From Caballeronia sp. dw_19 (lineage in GTDB: Bacteria > Pseudomonadota > Gammaproteobacteria > Burkholderiales > Burkholderiaceae), in contig NZ_JAAVUQ010000008.1 of assembly GCF_018449515.1 (NCBI RefSeq), forward strand, positions 227,567-291,566: a stretch of DNA of 64,000 bases. The letters are read 5' to 3'. The position numbers were made by a program, and so were the translations under genes. Below the pieces are notes generated by a model, which had not been told where the DNA came from, searched no databases, and saw nothing but the letters and a program-made list of their open reading frames with translations. Positions 33,509-43,494 of the stretch are shown one piece after another; positions within the stretch are counted from its first letter, which is position 1, and each line of letters opens with the position of its first letter.

Positions 33509-33553
33509 TATCGAAACGAGCGTGGGCATTGCTGCCGCGCTCAAGCAAGGCGC

Positions 33554-34141
33554 ATGAAAAGGGGCCTTTTCGGCGCGCTCAACTCCAATCAAAAGATCAA
33601 GGTCGGCGCGCCGCTTGATGACGCGACTGAAGCCGGTCCGATCAACAATCGCACGCAGTGTAATCACATCATGAAGATGATCGTGAGCGGCGTTCAGGCA
33701 GGGGCGACGCGTGCGTCAGGGTCGGCTGAACGCGCACCGGACGGTTACTTTATTTCGCCCACTGTGTCGTCGAACGTGACAAACGTCACGAACGAGATGG
33801 ACGTCGCGCGTACTGAAATCTTCGGTCCGGTTGTCGCTGCAATTCCCTTCGATACCGGGCAAGAAGCCCTTAACATCGCGAATGACACCGGGTTCGGTTT
33901 GGCCGGTGCAGTGTGGACGAACGACGTGGGCCGTCCTCATCGGGTGGCGGGGCAGGTCAACGCGGGAACGTTCTGGGTCAGTGTCTACAAGACCATTAAC
34001 GTAGCGTCCCCGTTCGGCGATGATGGCTTGATCGGATGCGGACGTTTGAGTGGGATTGAAGCGTTGTACGAGTACACGCAGACCAAGAGCGTCTGGGCGA
34101 AAACCGCTAGAGAGCCGGCCACGACGTTCGGCAATTTGTAG
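33554..34141 (+). pseudogene. C-terminal remnant of an aldehyde dehydrogenase
   Basis: The 195-residue frame matches only the last 40% of an aldehyde dehydrogenase: IKVGAPLDDATEAGP, DGYFISPTV, ARTEIFGPVVAAIPFDT, ANDTGFGLAGAVWTND and YEYTQTKSVW. The NAD-binding half, the general-base glutamate and the nucleophilic cysteine are absent, and conserved positions are altered (EIFGPV preceded by RT instead of E-E; SPFGDDGLIGCGRLSG in place of the PFGG-K-SG-GRE block). It cannot be a working enzyme. It ends 55 bases before a DUF3100 membrane protein gene, to which the intact dehydrogenase may once have been linked. Confidence 0.85.
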
Positions 34142-34196
34142 AGCAACGTGTCCTCTCGCCGCCGATGAAACGCGAGAGGGCAATTCGGAGATAACA

Positions 34197-35552
34197 ATGG
34201 AAAGTACGTTGGCCGCGCAGCAACGGGGAAGTGGTGGGCTAAGGAGTGCAAAGCTGTTTCTTTACGCGGCGATCATCCTGGTCATTGCTGAGTTTATCGG
34301 CTCGTTTACGTTCAAGGTTGGGCCGGGGAAAGTCGTCCTGCTGCCGATGATCTGGGCGCTGCTGTTGGGCGCCGCGCTGGGATTGGCAAGTGAACGGTGG
34401 AGCGGCGCAGCGCGGCTCGACGTGAAGACCCAGTTCCTGGCCGCAGCCATCTTGCAGCCTGCGCTGTTGCTCTTCGTCGCGAAGCTGGGCCTGCTGGTCG
34501 GCGGCGCGTTGCCGAAGCTCGCCGCCGCGGGCTGGGCGCTGGCGTTTCAGGAGCTGGGACATTTTGTCGGCACGATTCTGCTGGGACTTCCGCTTGCATT
34601 GCTGCTCGGTATCAAGCGGGAAGCGATCGGGGCGACGTTTTCCGTCGGCCGTGAGCCGAGCCTTGCGATCATCGGCGAGAAGTACGGCATGGACTCTCCG
34701 GAAGGGCGTGGCGTGCTGGCTGAATACTTGACGGGCACCGTGTTTGGCGCGGTTTTTATCGCGATCCTGGCGGGGTTCGTAGCAAGCCTAAATATTTTTC
34801 ATCCATTGGCGCTCGCGATGGGTTCAGGTGTGGGCTCAGGCAGCATGATGGCTGCTGCTTCCGGTGCCATCGCTGCGCAGCAAACGCCCGAAATGGCGAA
34901 GACGGTGCTGACATTCGCTGCGGCCAGCAACCTCATAACAACGACGATCGGCACGTATTTCACGCTGTTCATTTCGTTGCCGATGGCCGTATGGGGATAT
35001 CGCCTGCTCGAACCATTGATTGGCCGGACGAGCCGGGCATCGGATGCATCGGAGGCGATTGAAAAGTCCCGTCCGAAGCCAGGCGGCGGCGAAACCGAGG
35101 TTGAAACGGCTGCGCCGCAACTGGGCTATCGCGGCAAGCTGCTCGCGTGGGGCGTCACCGCCGTGTTCGCGCTGGGTTGTGACTGGATCACCCACGGCAC
35201 CACACCGCTCATGGGGCTTCCGGGCATGCTGATCATGGTACTGGCGACAATGGTAGGCGACGCCATTTATACGGTGACCGGGCGCAAGATTCCGGCGGTC
35301 TGCTGGGTGTCGATCGTTGCCATGTTCATGACGTCGCCGCTGTGTCCCTGGGCATCGCAGATATCGACGTATAGCGCGCAGAACGATTTCCTGGGCATAA
35401 CAACCCCCATGCTGACGTTCGCGGGATTGTCCATCGCCAAGGATATTCCGGCGTTTCGCAGGCTCGGCTGGCGGATCGTGCTGGTGTCGTTTGTGGCGAA
35501 TGCCGGGACGTTTCTTGGCGCTACGCTCGTGGCTCAGATTTTCCACGTGTAG
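34197..35552 (+). CDS. DUF3100-family membrane protein
   Basis: A 451-residue polytopic membrane protein with about 10-12 hydrophobic spans (for example AKLFLYAAIILVIAEFIGSF, VVLLPMIWALLLGAALGL, FGAVFIAILAGFVASL) and glycine-rich loops (GSGVGSGSMMAAASGAIAA). The layout matches DUF3100 proteins, which are uncharacterised and resemble small-solute transporters. A ribosome site (CGGAG) precedes the ATG at 34197; the longer frame from 34050 overlaps the aldehyde dehydrogenase remnant and lacks a membrane-protein character. A charged cytoplasmic loop lies near residues 285-315. The substrate is unknown. Confidence 0.78.
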   Translation: MESTLAAQQRGSGGLRSAKLFLYAAIILVIAEFIGSFTFKVGPGKVVLLPMIWALLLGAALGLASERWSGAARLDVKTQFLAAAILQPALLLFVAKLGLLVGGALPKLAAAGWALAFQELGHFVGTILLGLPLALLLGIKREAIGATFSVGREPSLAIIGEKYGMDSPEGRGVLAEYLTGTVFGAVFIAILAGFVASLNIFHPLALAMGSGVGSGSMMAAASGAIAAQQTPEMAKTVLTFAAASNLITTTIGTYFTLFISLPMAVWGYRLLEPLIGRTSRASDASEAIEKSRPKPGGGETEVETAAPQLGYRGKLLAWGVTAVFALGCDWITHGTTPLMGLPGMLIMVLATMVGDAIYTVTGRKIPAVCWVSIVAMFMTSPLCPWASQISTYSAQNDFLGITTPMLTFAGLSIAKDIPAFRRLGWRIVLVSFVANAGTFLGATLVAQIFHV

Positions 35553-35671
35553 GACTGCGGTGTTTCGATAGCACTTTTGTGCCGGTGCTTCGGCGCGCCT
35601 TGCTCGCAGACAACCTGATTGGTTCATTTGCCCGGGATGCTCCGGAGAAGCACCCGGTGCAAACGCCCCCT

Positions 35672-37801
35672 TCATGCTTCCCCGGCGTGTTCCATCAACA
35701 ACCGGCGCAGCAGCACGACCTGATTAACGGCATCCGCTTCAAGCAGCGAGAGACTGTGTTTGGGAAAGACTTCCTGAGCATCGATACCCGTGCTGTTCGC
35801 GTCACTCCCGATCCGCGCTTCGATGCCCTTGCCGACACGCTCAACCCATGCTGCAAGGTCCCGGTTCGGCGCGGTTCCGGCCCGGCCAAAACGAGCCCGG
35901 GTCGCAGTGCCCGCCACACGCCGCAACAAGGCGAGGGCGGTCGAGCCGGTCCGGTCGTCGTGACTCGTATCGAGCTTTTCCAGCCTCAGTCGAGCCAGCA
36001 CCTCTTCCGCGTTATTGCTCGCCAATCCCGCTGCGCGCCGTAGCCGTTCCAGCTCGATCTCGCTGTCTTCTCCACGTCCCAGCGATGCGCCGAGATAGCC
36101 AAGGTTCGCGGACACTGCTTTCGCCAACTGGTCGCTGAAGCGGCTGGGCTCACGGCTTGGCCATAGGAGGAATGTCGCGAGCAATGCAATCACGCAACCG
36201 AACACGTTGTTCTCCAATCGCGTGACGGCGTAGACGAGCTCGGCACCGCCCGGCGCCGCAAAGTCGGCGACCAGCACAAAGGCCGGGGTGATGAACAGCA
36301 CGAACAAGCTGTAGCTGACGGGACGCAAGGCCATCGTCGCGCACACCAGCGGGAACACCACCAGCGAGATCGCGATCGGTGAATGAACGACCAGGCCGAT
36401 CGCGGCCGCCAGCAATCCGCCGACAATGCTCCCTGCCGCACGCTCGATGCTGCGCGGCCAGCTAGTCGCAATGGACGGTTGCAGGATCAGGAGCGTTGCC
36501 ATCGTTGCCCAATAACCGAAGGGCAGATGGAGCAGCCTGACGGTCAGGAAGGCTGCCGTTGCGGCCACGCCGACGCGAGCGGCGTGGCGCGCGCCTATTG
36601 ATTGCGTCGATGCGTTCGCCTTCAACGTCTCCACGCTGCGTTTCAGGGTCGTGAGCGCGGCCGGCCACACGCTTGCGCGCCGCTGAGCCGGGGATTCGAG
36701 CTCGCTGAAATCGACATCGAAGCGCAGTGACACGGTCTCGCCCAACGCGACTTCAAGCTGGCGGGCGAGCGCCTGCAACCGGTCGCGCAGTGCAGTGGGC
36801 GGCTCCCAGGGTTTGTCGGCAATGGCTCGTGCGAGCCGCGCGAGGACTTCGGCGAATGCGTCGAGCACACGCACCGCGCGCGGCAGATTGGGCAAGCGAT
36901 GATGGCCGCGCTCGCAGGCATCGGTGACGGCAATGAGGTACGCGAAGATCCGTTCGCTGTCGGCGAGCGCGAGCAGCAGCATGTTGTACGTGTCCTGCCG
37001 GTCTGCCTTCGATGACGGCACGCGTGCGAGCGCCTTGCGCGCCAATTCGATGCTGCTACGCGCCTTGCCCCGAAAACGTGAAGCGTGCGAAGCCCAATCC
37101 CCGAAGCCCGCGCTTTCCCGTTTGAGCAGCCGTGCGCCGTCACTTGCGATGTCCGCGAGGCTCGCATAAGCCGATCGCATGGCCGCGCGGCTCGCGCTGA
37201 ACGGGTGAATTCGCCACACGGTGAAGCTGAGCGCCGTTGCGAAGAGGCAGCCTGCGAAGTAGAGCGCGAGGAAGCGCAATTCGCCGCGTGACCCATGGAT
37301 GGGCCGGTCCACCATGACTACGCAGGCAGTCGCGGCAAGGATGGAGACCTGGGCGGCCGCCGCGCTCCACACGCGCCCCAGCGCGCCGAGAAATGAAAAG
37401 ACCAGAACGGCGCCGGCCGCGGCCGCGATACCCACGCCGGACGCGTACGCGGTCAGTCCGCCACAAACGGTCGACAGCACCGCGAAGCCGGTCATGGACG
37501 CGAATCGCATGCGGTTCGAGCCGGCGGCATCGGCGAGACAGGTCCAGAACGCGCCGATAGCAGCCCACGAGAACTCGGGCATGTGCAACAGGTTGCCAAG
37601 GAGCAGCATGGCGGTCGACGCGAATGCGGCCCTCAGCCCTTCGGACAAATCGGCCTGGCTCAACGCGAACGAAACCATCCAGACGGGCCGGTGGCGCGCA
37701 ATGGAATCAAGCATTCGGGAGAACGCTTTCGTGCGGCGGCTTGCCGCTTGTCGTGACTGCCGGTGAAAGTTGCGAAGGCGGAGCATGGCCTGGCTTATCA
37801 A
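35672..37801 (-). CDS. FUSC-family efflux membrane protein
   Basis: A 709-residue protein of the FUSC (fusaric acid resistance/aromatic acid exporter) family. It has the expected duplicated pattern: a first membrane block near residues 45-200 (LRAAFASTAMLLLGNLLHMPEFSWAA, with later GLTAYASGVGIAAAAGAVLVF), a soluble helical centre (about 205-395) and a second membrane block at about 405-565 (ARHAARVGVAATAAFLTVRLL, YWATMATLLILQPS, RAAGSIVGGLLAAAIGL), then a cytoplasmic C-terminal region. Relatives expel aromatic acids or support membrane stress resistance. No membrane-fusion partner gene is adjacent, so it may use a partner encoded elsewhere. Confidence 0.88.
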   Translation of the reverse strand: MISQAMLRLRNFHRQSRQAASRRTKAFSRMLDSIARHRPVWMVSFALSQADLSEGLRAAFASTAMLLLGNLLHMPEFSWAAIGAFWTCLADAAGSNRMRFASMTGFAVLSTVCGGLTAYASGVGIAAAAGAVLVFSFLGALGRVWSAAAAQVSILAATACVVMVDRPIHGSRGELRFLALYFAGCLFATALSFTVWRIHPFSASRAAMRSAYASLADIASDGARLLKRESAGFGDWASHASRFRGKARSSIELARKALARVPSSKADRQDTYNMLLLALADSERIFAYLIAVTDACERGHHRLPNLPRAVRVLDAFAEVLARLARAIADKPWEPPTALRDRLQALARQLEVALGETVSLRFDVDFSELESPAQRRASVWPAALTTLKRSVETLKANASTQSIGARHAARVGVAATAAFLTVRLLHLPFGYWATMATLLILQPSIATSWPRSIERAAGSIVGGLLAAAIGLVVHSPIAISLVVFPLVCATMALRPVSYSLFVLFITPAFVLVADFAAPGGAELVYAVTRLENNVFGCVIALLATFLLWPSREPSRFSDQLAKAVSANLGYLGASLGRGEDSEIELERLRRAAGLASNNAEEVLARLRLEKLDTSHDDRTGSTALALLRRVAGTATRARFGRAGTAPNRDLAAWVERVGKGIEARIGSDANSTGIDAQEVFPKHSLSLLEADAVNQVVLLRRLLMEHAGEA

Positions 37802-38142
37802 GGGGTGGATGCCGGTAATCGGGTGGCGAGCGCTGTACGCGCACTAATTTTCGGACCAGAAAAATTAAATCTCAAAAAAATGACGTGAATCCAGCCAGAA
37901 ATACGAAATGTCCGATGTTTTTGGGGAGCGTCATTTCTCGCCTGCGTTCCGTTCCCGGCACGCCTGGGGAAATCCAGTCATTTCTACCGATTTCATACGC
38001 ACCTACGGCCTTCAACTGTGGCAGAAACGCACTGATGTAGAAAAACTACAAGAGAAATGCTGCGTTGCACTAGAAATCAGCTAGTGAAAACCCTATAATG
38101 ATTTCTAAGGGATAACCCTTGACCACCTACTAGGAGTTTGAC
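37802..38142. other. Intergenic region between FUSC and the 50-residue protein gene
   Basis: No gene is supported. The distal part carries the promoter of the small gene at 38143: TATAAT at 38094-38099, with an inverted repeat CTAG-N7-CTAG just upstream (about 38070-38084) and a small hairpin AAGGG-ATAA-CCCTT at 38107-38120 in the predicted leader. Confidence 0.5.
38094..38099 (+). promoter_or_regulatory. Consensus -10 box upstream of the 50-residue protein gene
   Basis: TATAAT is a perfect sigma-70 -10 hexamer, 43 bases before the ATG. No matching -35 at 17 bases is evident; TTGCAC lies 23 bases upstream. Confidence 0.45.
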
Positions 38143-38295
38143 ATGAGCTACCTCTTCGCATTGCTGCAAAAATTCGCATCGTTGTTCGAATCGCCGCATC
38201 TTCCGATGGATTCGGACTACTCGTACCAAGCGCGCCAACAAGAAGCAGAGCGCATTCGCAAGTCACGCGGCACGATCATGGGTATTCGTCTGTGA
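38143..38295 (+). CDS. Small protein, 50 residues
   Basis: A short open frame with a strong ribosome site (TAGGAG, seven bases before the ATG) and a consensus -10 box upstream. It encodes MSYLFALLQKFASLFESPHL, a possible amphipathic helix, then a polar stretch with SYQARQQEAERIRKSRG and a hydrophobic end MGIRL. There is no cleavable signal peptide. I do not recognise the family. Support comes from translation and transcription signals and isolation in a large noncoding stretch, rather than from homology. Confidence 0.65.
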   Translation: MSYLFALLQKFASLFESPHLPMDSDYSYQARQQEAERIRKSRGTIMGIRL

Positions 38296-38856
38296 GCTGC
38301 AAGGAAGGCAGCGCGGATCGCAGGAAAAACTGAACTGTTGTCGATTTATGCTTGACAAAGTTTTTTCGTAGTGCGATTCGCCTGCTTTCATTGTTGTGGA
38401 TTATGTAGTTTTTCTAGCTTGACGGTTTCACCGATCGCCACATTCTGTCCCTACGGGCTCCATGGCTATCGTGTCGCTTAGCTGCGACATTCCTCTCCGG
38501 CGCCGCTCGGCGCATGCTTCCCAGACCATTCCCAGCTTTACCCTCGGGCGCTCGATTCGGCCAATCCACGGGTTCATATTTTCATTGCTTACACGCCGCA
38601 GGCCGAAATAGTGCCAGGCTGGCTTGTCATTTCGATGTAAAAGCCAATGAAATCATCGATTTAGAATATTTCGAGACAATTTGGACACGCCAGGCTCTTT
38701 GATACGAACACTTACAAGCGCTCACGTCGTGCAACCTTACGCCCGGCTAAAGTGGTTTCAACGACGCGGCACCTGACGGCACATCCGCCAACGGCTTTTC
38801 GTTCCGGCTGGCCGCGCGTCCTTAAACGAAATCAAGCTGAAAAAGGGAAAATAGTC
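38296..38856. other. Gene-free stretch before the His-rich protein gene
   Basis: I see no supported gene. TTGACA occurs at 38352-38357 without a good -10 partner. The frame at 38514-38702 has no ribosome site or recognisable sequence. An AT-rich patch lies near 38635-38675. Confidence 0.4.
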
Positions 38857-39150
38857 ATGAACACCTCACGCTCAATCCTTGCTGCGCTGCTGACCGGCGG
38901 CGCGCTCCTGACCGCTACGACCGCGTTCGCGCAGGTCGATAACGGGATGATCCACGGACCCGTGCCCGCGCAAGGTTATGCGCAGCCACGCATGGTGCAG
39001 GCCGCCGTGGTGATCAACCTCGGCTGGCATGGCGACCGCTATTGGGACGGCCACCGCTACTGGCAGCGCGACGAATGGATGCGCCACCACCCGCACGATC
39101 ACGGTCCGGCGGGGTATCACCACGACGACCACGGCCACGATCACGGCTGA
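38857..39150 (+). CDS. Small secreted histidine-rich protein, 97 residues
   Basis: The protein starts with a good signal peptide (MNTSRSILAALLTGGALLTA...AFA, cleavage about residue 25). The mature chain has the segment GWHGDRYWDGHRYWQRDEW, with aromatic residues and histidines, and ends in a run of His, Asp and Gly (HHPHDHGPAGYHHDDHGHD). Such tails often bind nickel, copper or zinc, but no function is known to me. The ATG at 38857 follows AAAAAGGGAAA and is preferred over the longer frame to 38752. A strong terminator follows. Confidence 0.85.
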   Translation: MNTSRSILAALLTGGALLTATTAFAQVDNGMIHGPVPAQGYAQPRMVQAAVVINLGWHGDRYWDGHRYWQRDEWMRHHPHDHGPAGYHHDDHGHDHG

Positions 39151-39180
39151 TCGAGCCGATAACAGAACCCCGTCGCTAAC

Positions 39181-39213
39181 GCCGGCTTCCCGTAAGGGAA
39201 GCCGGCTTTTTTT
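39181..39213 (+). terminator. Terminator after the His-rich protein gene
   Basis: GCCGGCTTCCC and GGGAAGCCGGC form a perfect 11-base stem with loop GTAA, followed by seven T residues. Confidence 0.95.
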
Positions 39214-39415
39214 CGCCTTTCGTCCCGTGTCTGGAGGGCTAGGCCGGCCGATCAGCTTCAAGTCATAGGCCATTTGCAGTCCCGCGCGATTCCAGACGCT
39301 GCGCTATTCTTGTTGGCGCGGCCTTGAGAGCCGCATCGGACAGCCTGGACGCATCCCTTTGGGGTCGAACCGGCTGTCGAATCGAAGCGCGGAATTTAAG
39401 CATTGCGGGGAAAAT

Positions 39416-40354
39416 TTGAATCAAATCACTATCGGCGTGGTGGGCAGCGGCTTGATGGGCGTCGGCATTGCGACGCAAGCGGCGCTGCACGGCTATCCGA
39501 CTATCGTTCATGACATAGACGCCGCGCGGCTTGCGTCGGTGCACGCAAAGGCAGAAGCAATCCTCGACGAATTGATCGACGCCGGCGTCTTCAATGTGGA
39601 CCATAAACCGGACGTACTTGCGTGTATTGAAACTACAGATCAACTGGAAAGGGTGGCCACGGCAGGTTTCATTGTGGAAGCCATTCCGGAAGTGCTCGAA
39701 CTGAAGAACCGCATCTACAGGGCGCTCGAACCGCTACTGCGCGACGACGCTATTTTCGCCAGCAACACGAGCGGCTTTCCGCCCGATCTGCTCGCGCAAG
39801 TGCTACACAACAAGGCGCGTTTTGTGATCGCGCATTTCTGGAATCCGCCGCACACCATTCCGCTGGTTGAAGTCGTGCCGGGCACCGAGACCGATCCGGA
39901 CGTCACGCGCCGCACGGCTGAACTGATGACGGCTATCGGCATGGAACCGGTTGTGCTGACGAAGGCTATTCCAGGTTTTGTCGGTAACCGGCTGCAATTC
40001 GCCGTGCTGCGTGAAGCGCTCGCCATTGTGCGTTCGGGCGCAGCGACGCCAGAGGTGGTCGACACCGTGATGAGGGCGTCACTCGGACGGCGTTATGGCA
40101 TGGTCGGACCGCTGCAAAGCGCGGATCTCGGCGGGCTGGACACGTTGCTGGATATTGGCACGCACCTTATGCCGGAGCTGGCAAAGGACGAAGACGTGTT
40201 GCAACTGATGCGCGACCACGTGCAGGACGGGCGGGTCGGCGTGCGCAGCGGACAAGGGTTTTATGAATGGGACGACGCGCACCGTGCGCGCGTGAAAGAA
40301 GGGCGCAAGCGCCTGATTCACCACACTGCAAAGAACACCGGAAAGCACCTATGA
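39416..40354 (+). CDS. 3-hydroxyacyl-CoA dehydrogenase-family oxidoreductase
   Basis: A 312-residue NAD-dependent dehydrogenase. The N-terminal Rossmann fold is clear (ITIGVVGSGLMGVGIATQAAL, residues 4-24); the active-site region has ASNTSGFPPDLLA and the histidine in FVIAHFWNPPHTIPLVEVVPG; the C-terminal helical domain begins at PGFVGNRLQFAVLREAL. The family includes 3-hydroxybutyryl-CoA and carnitine dehydrogenases. A TTG at 39416 is chosen as start because GCGGGG lies before it and the fold begins directly after; the upstream extension to 39359 is not conserved-looking. Its stop overlaps the ATG of a flavin reductase-like gene, so the two probably act together. The substrate is unknown; a carnitine-like compound is one option given the choline genes nearby. 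Confidence 0.87.
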   Translation: MNQITIGVVGSGLMGVGIATQAALHGYPTIVHDIDAARLASVHAKAEAILDELIDAGVFNVDHKPDVLACIETTDQLERVATAGFIVEAIPEVLELKNRIYRALEPLLRDDAIFASNTSGFPPDLLAQVLHNKARFVIAHFWNPPHTIPLVEVVPGTETDPDVTRRTAELMTAIGMEPVVLTKAIPGFVGNRLQFAVLREALAIVRSGAATPEVVDTVMRASLGRRYGMVGPLQSADLGGLDTLLDIGTHLMPELAKDEDVLQLMRDHVQDGRVGVRSGQGFYEWDDAHRARVKEGRKRLIHHTAKNTGKHL

Positions 40355-40971
40355 GCGATAACAACGCGGTTCATTTCTACAATCCCGACGAGGGTCACCA
40401 GCTACGCCACGATCCATTCAAGGCGATCGTCGCGCCGCGAGTGATCGGCTGGATTTCGAGCTGCGATCCGCACGGCCATGTGAACCTCGCGCCCTACAGT
40501 TTTTTCGGCGCGTTCGCGACGTTCCCGTACATCATCGGATTCTCGAGCGAGGGGTTCAAGGACAGTATCTCGAATATCGAAGCGACCGGCGAATTCGTGT
40601 GGAATCTGGCGAGCAAACCGCTTGCCGGGAAGATGAACCAGACCTCGGCAACCGTGCCCCACGAAATCGACGAATTCGAGCTGGCCGGACTCACGAAAGC
40701 ACCGGGCGTGAACGTGGCCGTGCCGCACGTGGCGGAGTCGCCGGCTGCGCTCGAATGCAAGTTGTTGCAGATCGTGCGGCTGAAATCCCTGGACGGCACG
40801 CCGATGAACAACTGGCTCGCCCTCGGGCAAGTGGTTGGCGTGCATATCCGGCGCGAGTTCCTGAAGGACGGCCTCTTCGATACGGCCGCCGCGCAGCCCA
40901 TCATGCGTGCGGGTTATCGCGGGGACTACGCGGGTATTGGCGAAATGTTCGAGATGATCCGGCCGGGCTAG
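40351..40971 (+). CDS. Flavin reductase-like (FMN-binding split-barrel) protein
   Basis: A 206-residue protein of the flavin reductase-like domain family. Characteristic sequences are PFKAIVAPRVIGWISSCDPHGHVNLAPYSFF at residues about 22-52, NIEATGEFVWNLAS and the later MNNWLALGQVVGVHI. Such proteins bind FMN and supply reduced flavin or act as oxidoreductases themselves. The ATG overlaps the stop of the dehydrogenase by four bases, indicating translational coupling. No monooxygenase partner is adjacent, so the job is uncertain. Confidence 0.88.
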   Translation: MSDNNAVHFYNPDEGHQLRHDPFKAIVAPRVIGWISSCDPHGHVNLAPYSFFGAFATFPYIIGFSSEGFKDSISNIEATGEFVWNLASKPLAGKMNQTSATVPHEIDEFELAGLTKAPGVNVAVPHVAESPAALECKLLQIVRLKSLDGTPMNNWLALGQVVGVHIRREFLKDGLFDTAAAQPIMRAGYRGDYAGIGEMFEMIRPG

Positions 40972-41055
40972 TGATGCGCCGAGTCGCGGCGTTACGAGGC
41001 GCGGCGTGAATTCCGCGCGGCGGTGTTCGAATCATCCGCCGCGCCCCGCTCGCCA

Positions 41056-43041
41056 TTACAGCCTGAACACGCTCACGGCGCGGCTCAACTGTTCGGCTTG
41101 CTCAAGCAAGCCGGCTGTCGATTGCTCCGCCTCGCCGACCAGCGCCGCATTCTGTTGAGTCGCTTCGCCGATCTGCGCCACGGCAAAATTCACTTGCTCG
41201 ATACCGCTCGATTGTTCGCGCGACGCCACGCTGATCTCGCCAATGATCGCGTTCACCCGCGCGACGCGCTCCACGATCCCGTTCATCGTGCCGCGGGCTT
41301 CTTCGGCGATCCGGTAACCATGAGCGACCCGGCCTACCGAGTCGGCGATCAGCGCCTCGATCTCCTTGACCGCTGCGGCGCTGCGCTGAGCCAGTCCGCG
41401 CACCTCCGACGCCACCACGGCAAAGCCCCTGCCGTGCTCGCCGGCTCGCGCGGCTTCGACGGCCGCGTTCAACGCCAGGATGTTGGTCTGGAACGCGATA
41501 CCTTCGATCACCGACGTGATGTCTGAAATCTTGCGCGCGGACGCGTCGATTTCACCCATCGTGGCGACGACGCGGCCCACCGCTTCACCACCAGCGCGCG
41601 CTGCATCGGATGCCGATGCCACCAGTTGATCCGCCTGCGCCGTGTTGGCGGCGTTTTGTTGCACGGTGGACGTGATCTGCTCCATGCTCGCCGCCGTTTC
41701 TTCGAGACTGCTGGCCTGCGTCGCGATGCGCTGCGCGATGTCGCTGCTGCCCGCCGCCATCCGTCCCGTGCCGTCCGACATATCCGACGACGCGCTGCGC
41801 ACCTGCGTCACGATGCGCGCAAGACCGGTCGCAATCCCGTCGATGGCAATCATCAGCCGGCCGATATCGTCCTCGCGCGTGGTCGCGAGCCGCACGCTCA
41901 GATCGCCTGCCGCGATGCGTTCGGAGGCCTGCGTGAGTTCCGCGAGCGGCCGCCCCACTAGCCGGGCTACCGCGAACAGCAGCACGGCCACGAACGCGGC
42001 GATTACCACTAGCCCGATCAGCAGGAAACGGTTGCGCGTGGCGTGTACGCCCGCGAGCAACTCGTCGCGGTACGCAATCCCGCCAATCAGCCATTGCCAT
42101 TCCGGAACCGTGCGAAACACGATTTCCTTCGCCCCGCCGTGCACCTTGGGATCGGCGGCGTCCGCGATCTCGGGGGCATCGAAGGAAAGACGGCCTTCTT
42201 TCGCGTCGAGCATCTGCTTGAACGGTGCGATGCGTTCATCGGCGAGCGGAGCATCGGTACCCGCCACGCTCGTAGGACCGCCCACGCCCGGATGCACGAG
42301 CAGCTTGCCGCGATTCGGCCCATTCGATGCATCGACGACGAAGAAATAGCCGTTCTGGCCGATCGTCAGGTCGCGAATGTTCTGCTGCAGCGTTGCGATT
42401 TCCGGTGTGACGTCCACGCCGACAAACAATGCGCCAATCACGCGGCCCGACGAATCGGTGACGGGTTTGTACTCGGTGATGTACTGCTTGCCGAAGAGCG
42501 TCGCCATGCCGATAAAACGTTTCCCGCCCAGCATGGGCGCGTACGCCGGGCCTTTCCGGTCGAGCAGCGTACCGATCGCGCGTGCGCCGTCCTGCTTTTT
42601 CAACGACGTCGTCACGCGCACGAAGTCGTCGCCGGTGCGCGCGAACACCGTCGCGATTGCGCCGCTGCGTTCGAGGAACTGATCGGGAATCGAGAAATCG
42701 AGGTTCATCGGCTTGTCGCCGGCCTTGAACGTGGGTGTCGCGACGCCGCCGATATCCACCTTCTGCGTTTCATCGAGCGTGAAATCCGGGGGCAGAAAGC
42801 TTGAGAACAGCGTCATGTAGCGCTCGACTTCGGCGCTGACGGCTTTGTCGTAGAGACGGATCATTGTGTCGATCGCGCGGTCGTCGTCGTTTATGCGTTC
42901 GAGCGCTTGTGCATCGATTTGCTGACCCGCCAGATGCGTGACCGCAATGGTAAACCCGGCTACGACCGTGGCCGCGAGGGCGCAGGCGAGGATGGCGAAC
43001 TTCGCGCCGACACTGGCCCGGCGGATGTTGAATAGAGACAT
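41056..43041 (-). CDS. Methyl-accepting chemotaxis protein with Cache sensor
   Basis: A 661-residue chemoreceptor. Two membrane spans (about residues 13-35 and 335-355, the latter [21 protein letters not shown]) enclose a periplasmic region of about 300 residues that looks like a Cache_3-Cache_2 sensor ([43 protein letters not shown]). A HAMP domain follows ([22 protein letters not shown]) and then the long signalling coiled coil, with the invariant hairpin [20 protein letters not shown]. There is no C-terminal CheR-docking pentapeptide. The ATG at 43041 is preferred to a TTG 15 bases upstream. Its ligand is unknown; it is divergent from choVW, so a choline or betaine ligand is conceivable. 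Confidence 0.92.
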   Translation of the reverse strand: MSLFNIRRASVGAKFAILACALAATVVAGFTIAVTHLAGQQIDAQALERINDDDRAIDTMIRLYDKAVSAEVERYMTLFSSFLPPDFTLDETQKVDIGGVATPTFKAGDKPMNLDFSIPDQFLERSGAIATVFARTGDDFVRVTTSLKKQDGARAIGTLLDRKGPAYAPMLGGKRFIGMATLFGKQYITEYKPVTDSSGRVIGALFVGVDVTPEIATLQQNIRDLTIGQNGYFFVVDASNGPNRGKLLVHPGVGGPTSVAGTDAPLADERIAPFKQMLDAKEGRLSFDAPEIADAADPKVHGGAKEIVFRTVPEWQWLIGGIAYRDELLAGVHATRNRFLLIGLVVIAAFVAVLLFAVARLVGRPLAELTQASERIAAGDLSVRLATTREDDIGRLMIAIDGIATGLARIVTQVRSASSDMSDGTGRMAAGSSDIAQRIATQASSLEETAASMEQITSTVQQNAANTAQADQLVASASDAARAGGEAVGRVVATMGEIDASARKISDITSVIEGIAFQTNILALNAAVEAARAGEHGRGFAVVASEVRGLAQRSAAAVKEIEALIADSVGRVAHGYRIAEEARGTMNGIVERVARVNAIIGEISVASREQSSGIEQVNFAVAQIGEATQQNAALVGEAEQSTAGLLEQAEQLSRAVSVFRL

Positions 43042-43494
43042 AGATGAACTGATCAAGCGAGATGTAGGGAAGATGAATGGTTAACGGCGCCGGCTCGGGG
43101 TTCTTGATCGCTCCGGTTCCGCCGCGTCCTGTTCGCAAGCGCTGCAAAGCAGCCAAAACCCGACATCGTCCACGCAGCCACGTTCCTGGAATATGATGGC
43201 CCGACGGTAAAAACGCCTCCAACCCGGACGACACACCGGCGAAATTCCAAAAAAACGTAACGAAACGACCGTCCACTTGCTCTGGCGCGACATGAAAAAA
43301 AGCGCCAAAATCGGCTCGGCACTGCTCGCAAACCCTTGCCCCATAAGCCTCCGGCTTTCCATCTGCCAAAAAAAGAAAAACAAGGTGTCGTATTTCCACA
43401 TGTGACTGTCGGAAATAGTCGGCAACCCGCACTTTTTTCTGGCAACTATGTATGCAGAGCGCGGACGCACGTCCGCCAACCAGGAGAGCGTTCG
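43042..43494. other. Divergent promoter region between the chemoreceptor and choV
   Basis: No gene is supported. The promoters of both flanking genes must lie here. I did not find a site I can assign with confidence. Confidence 0.4.
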
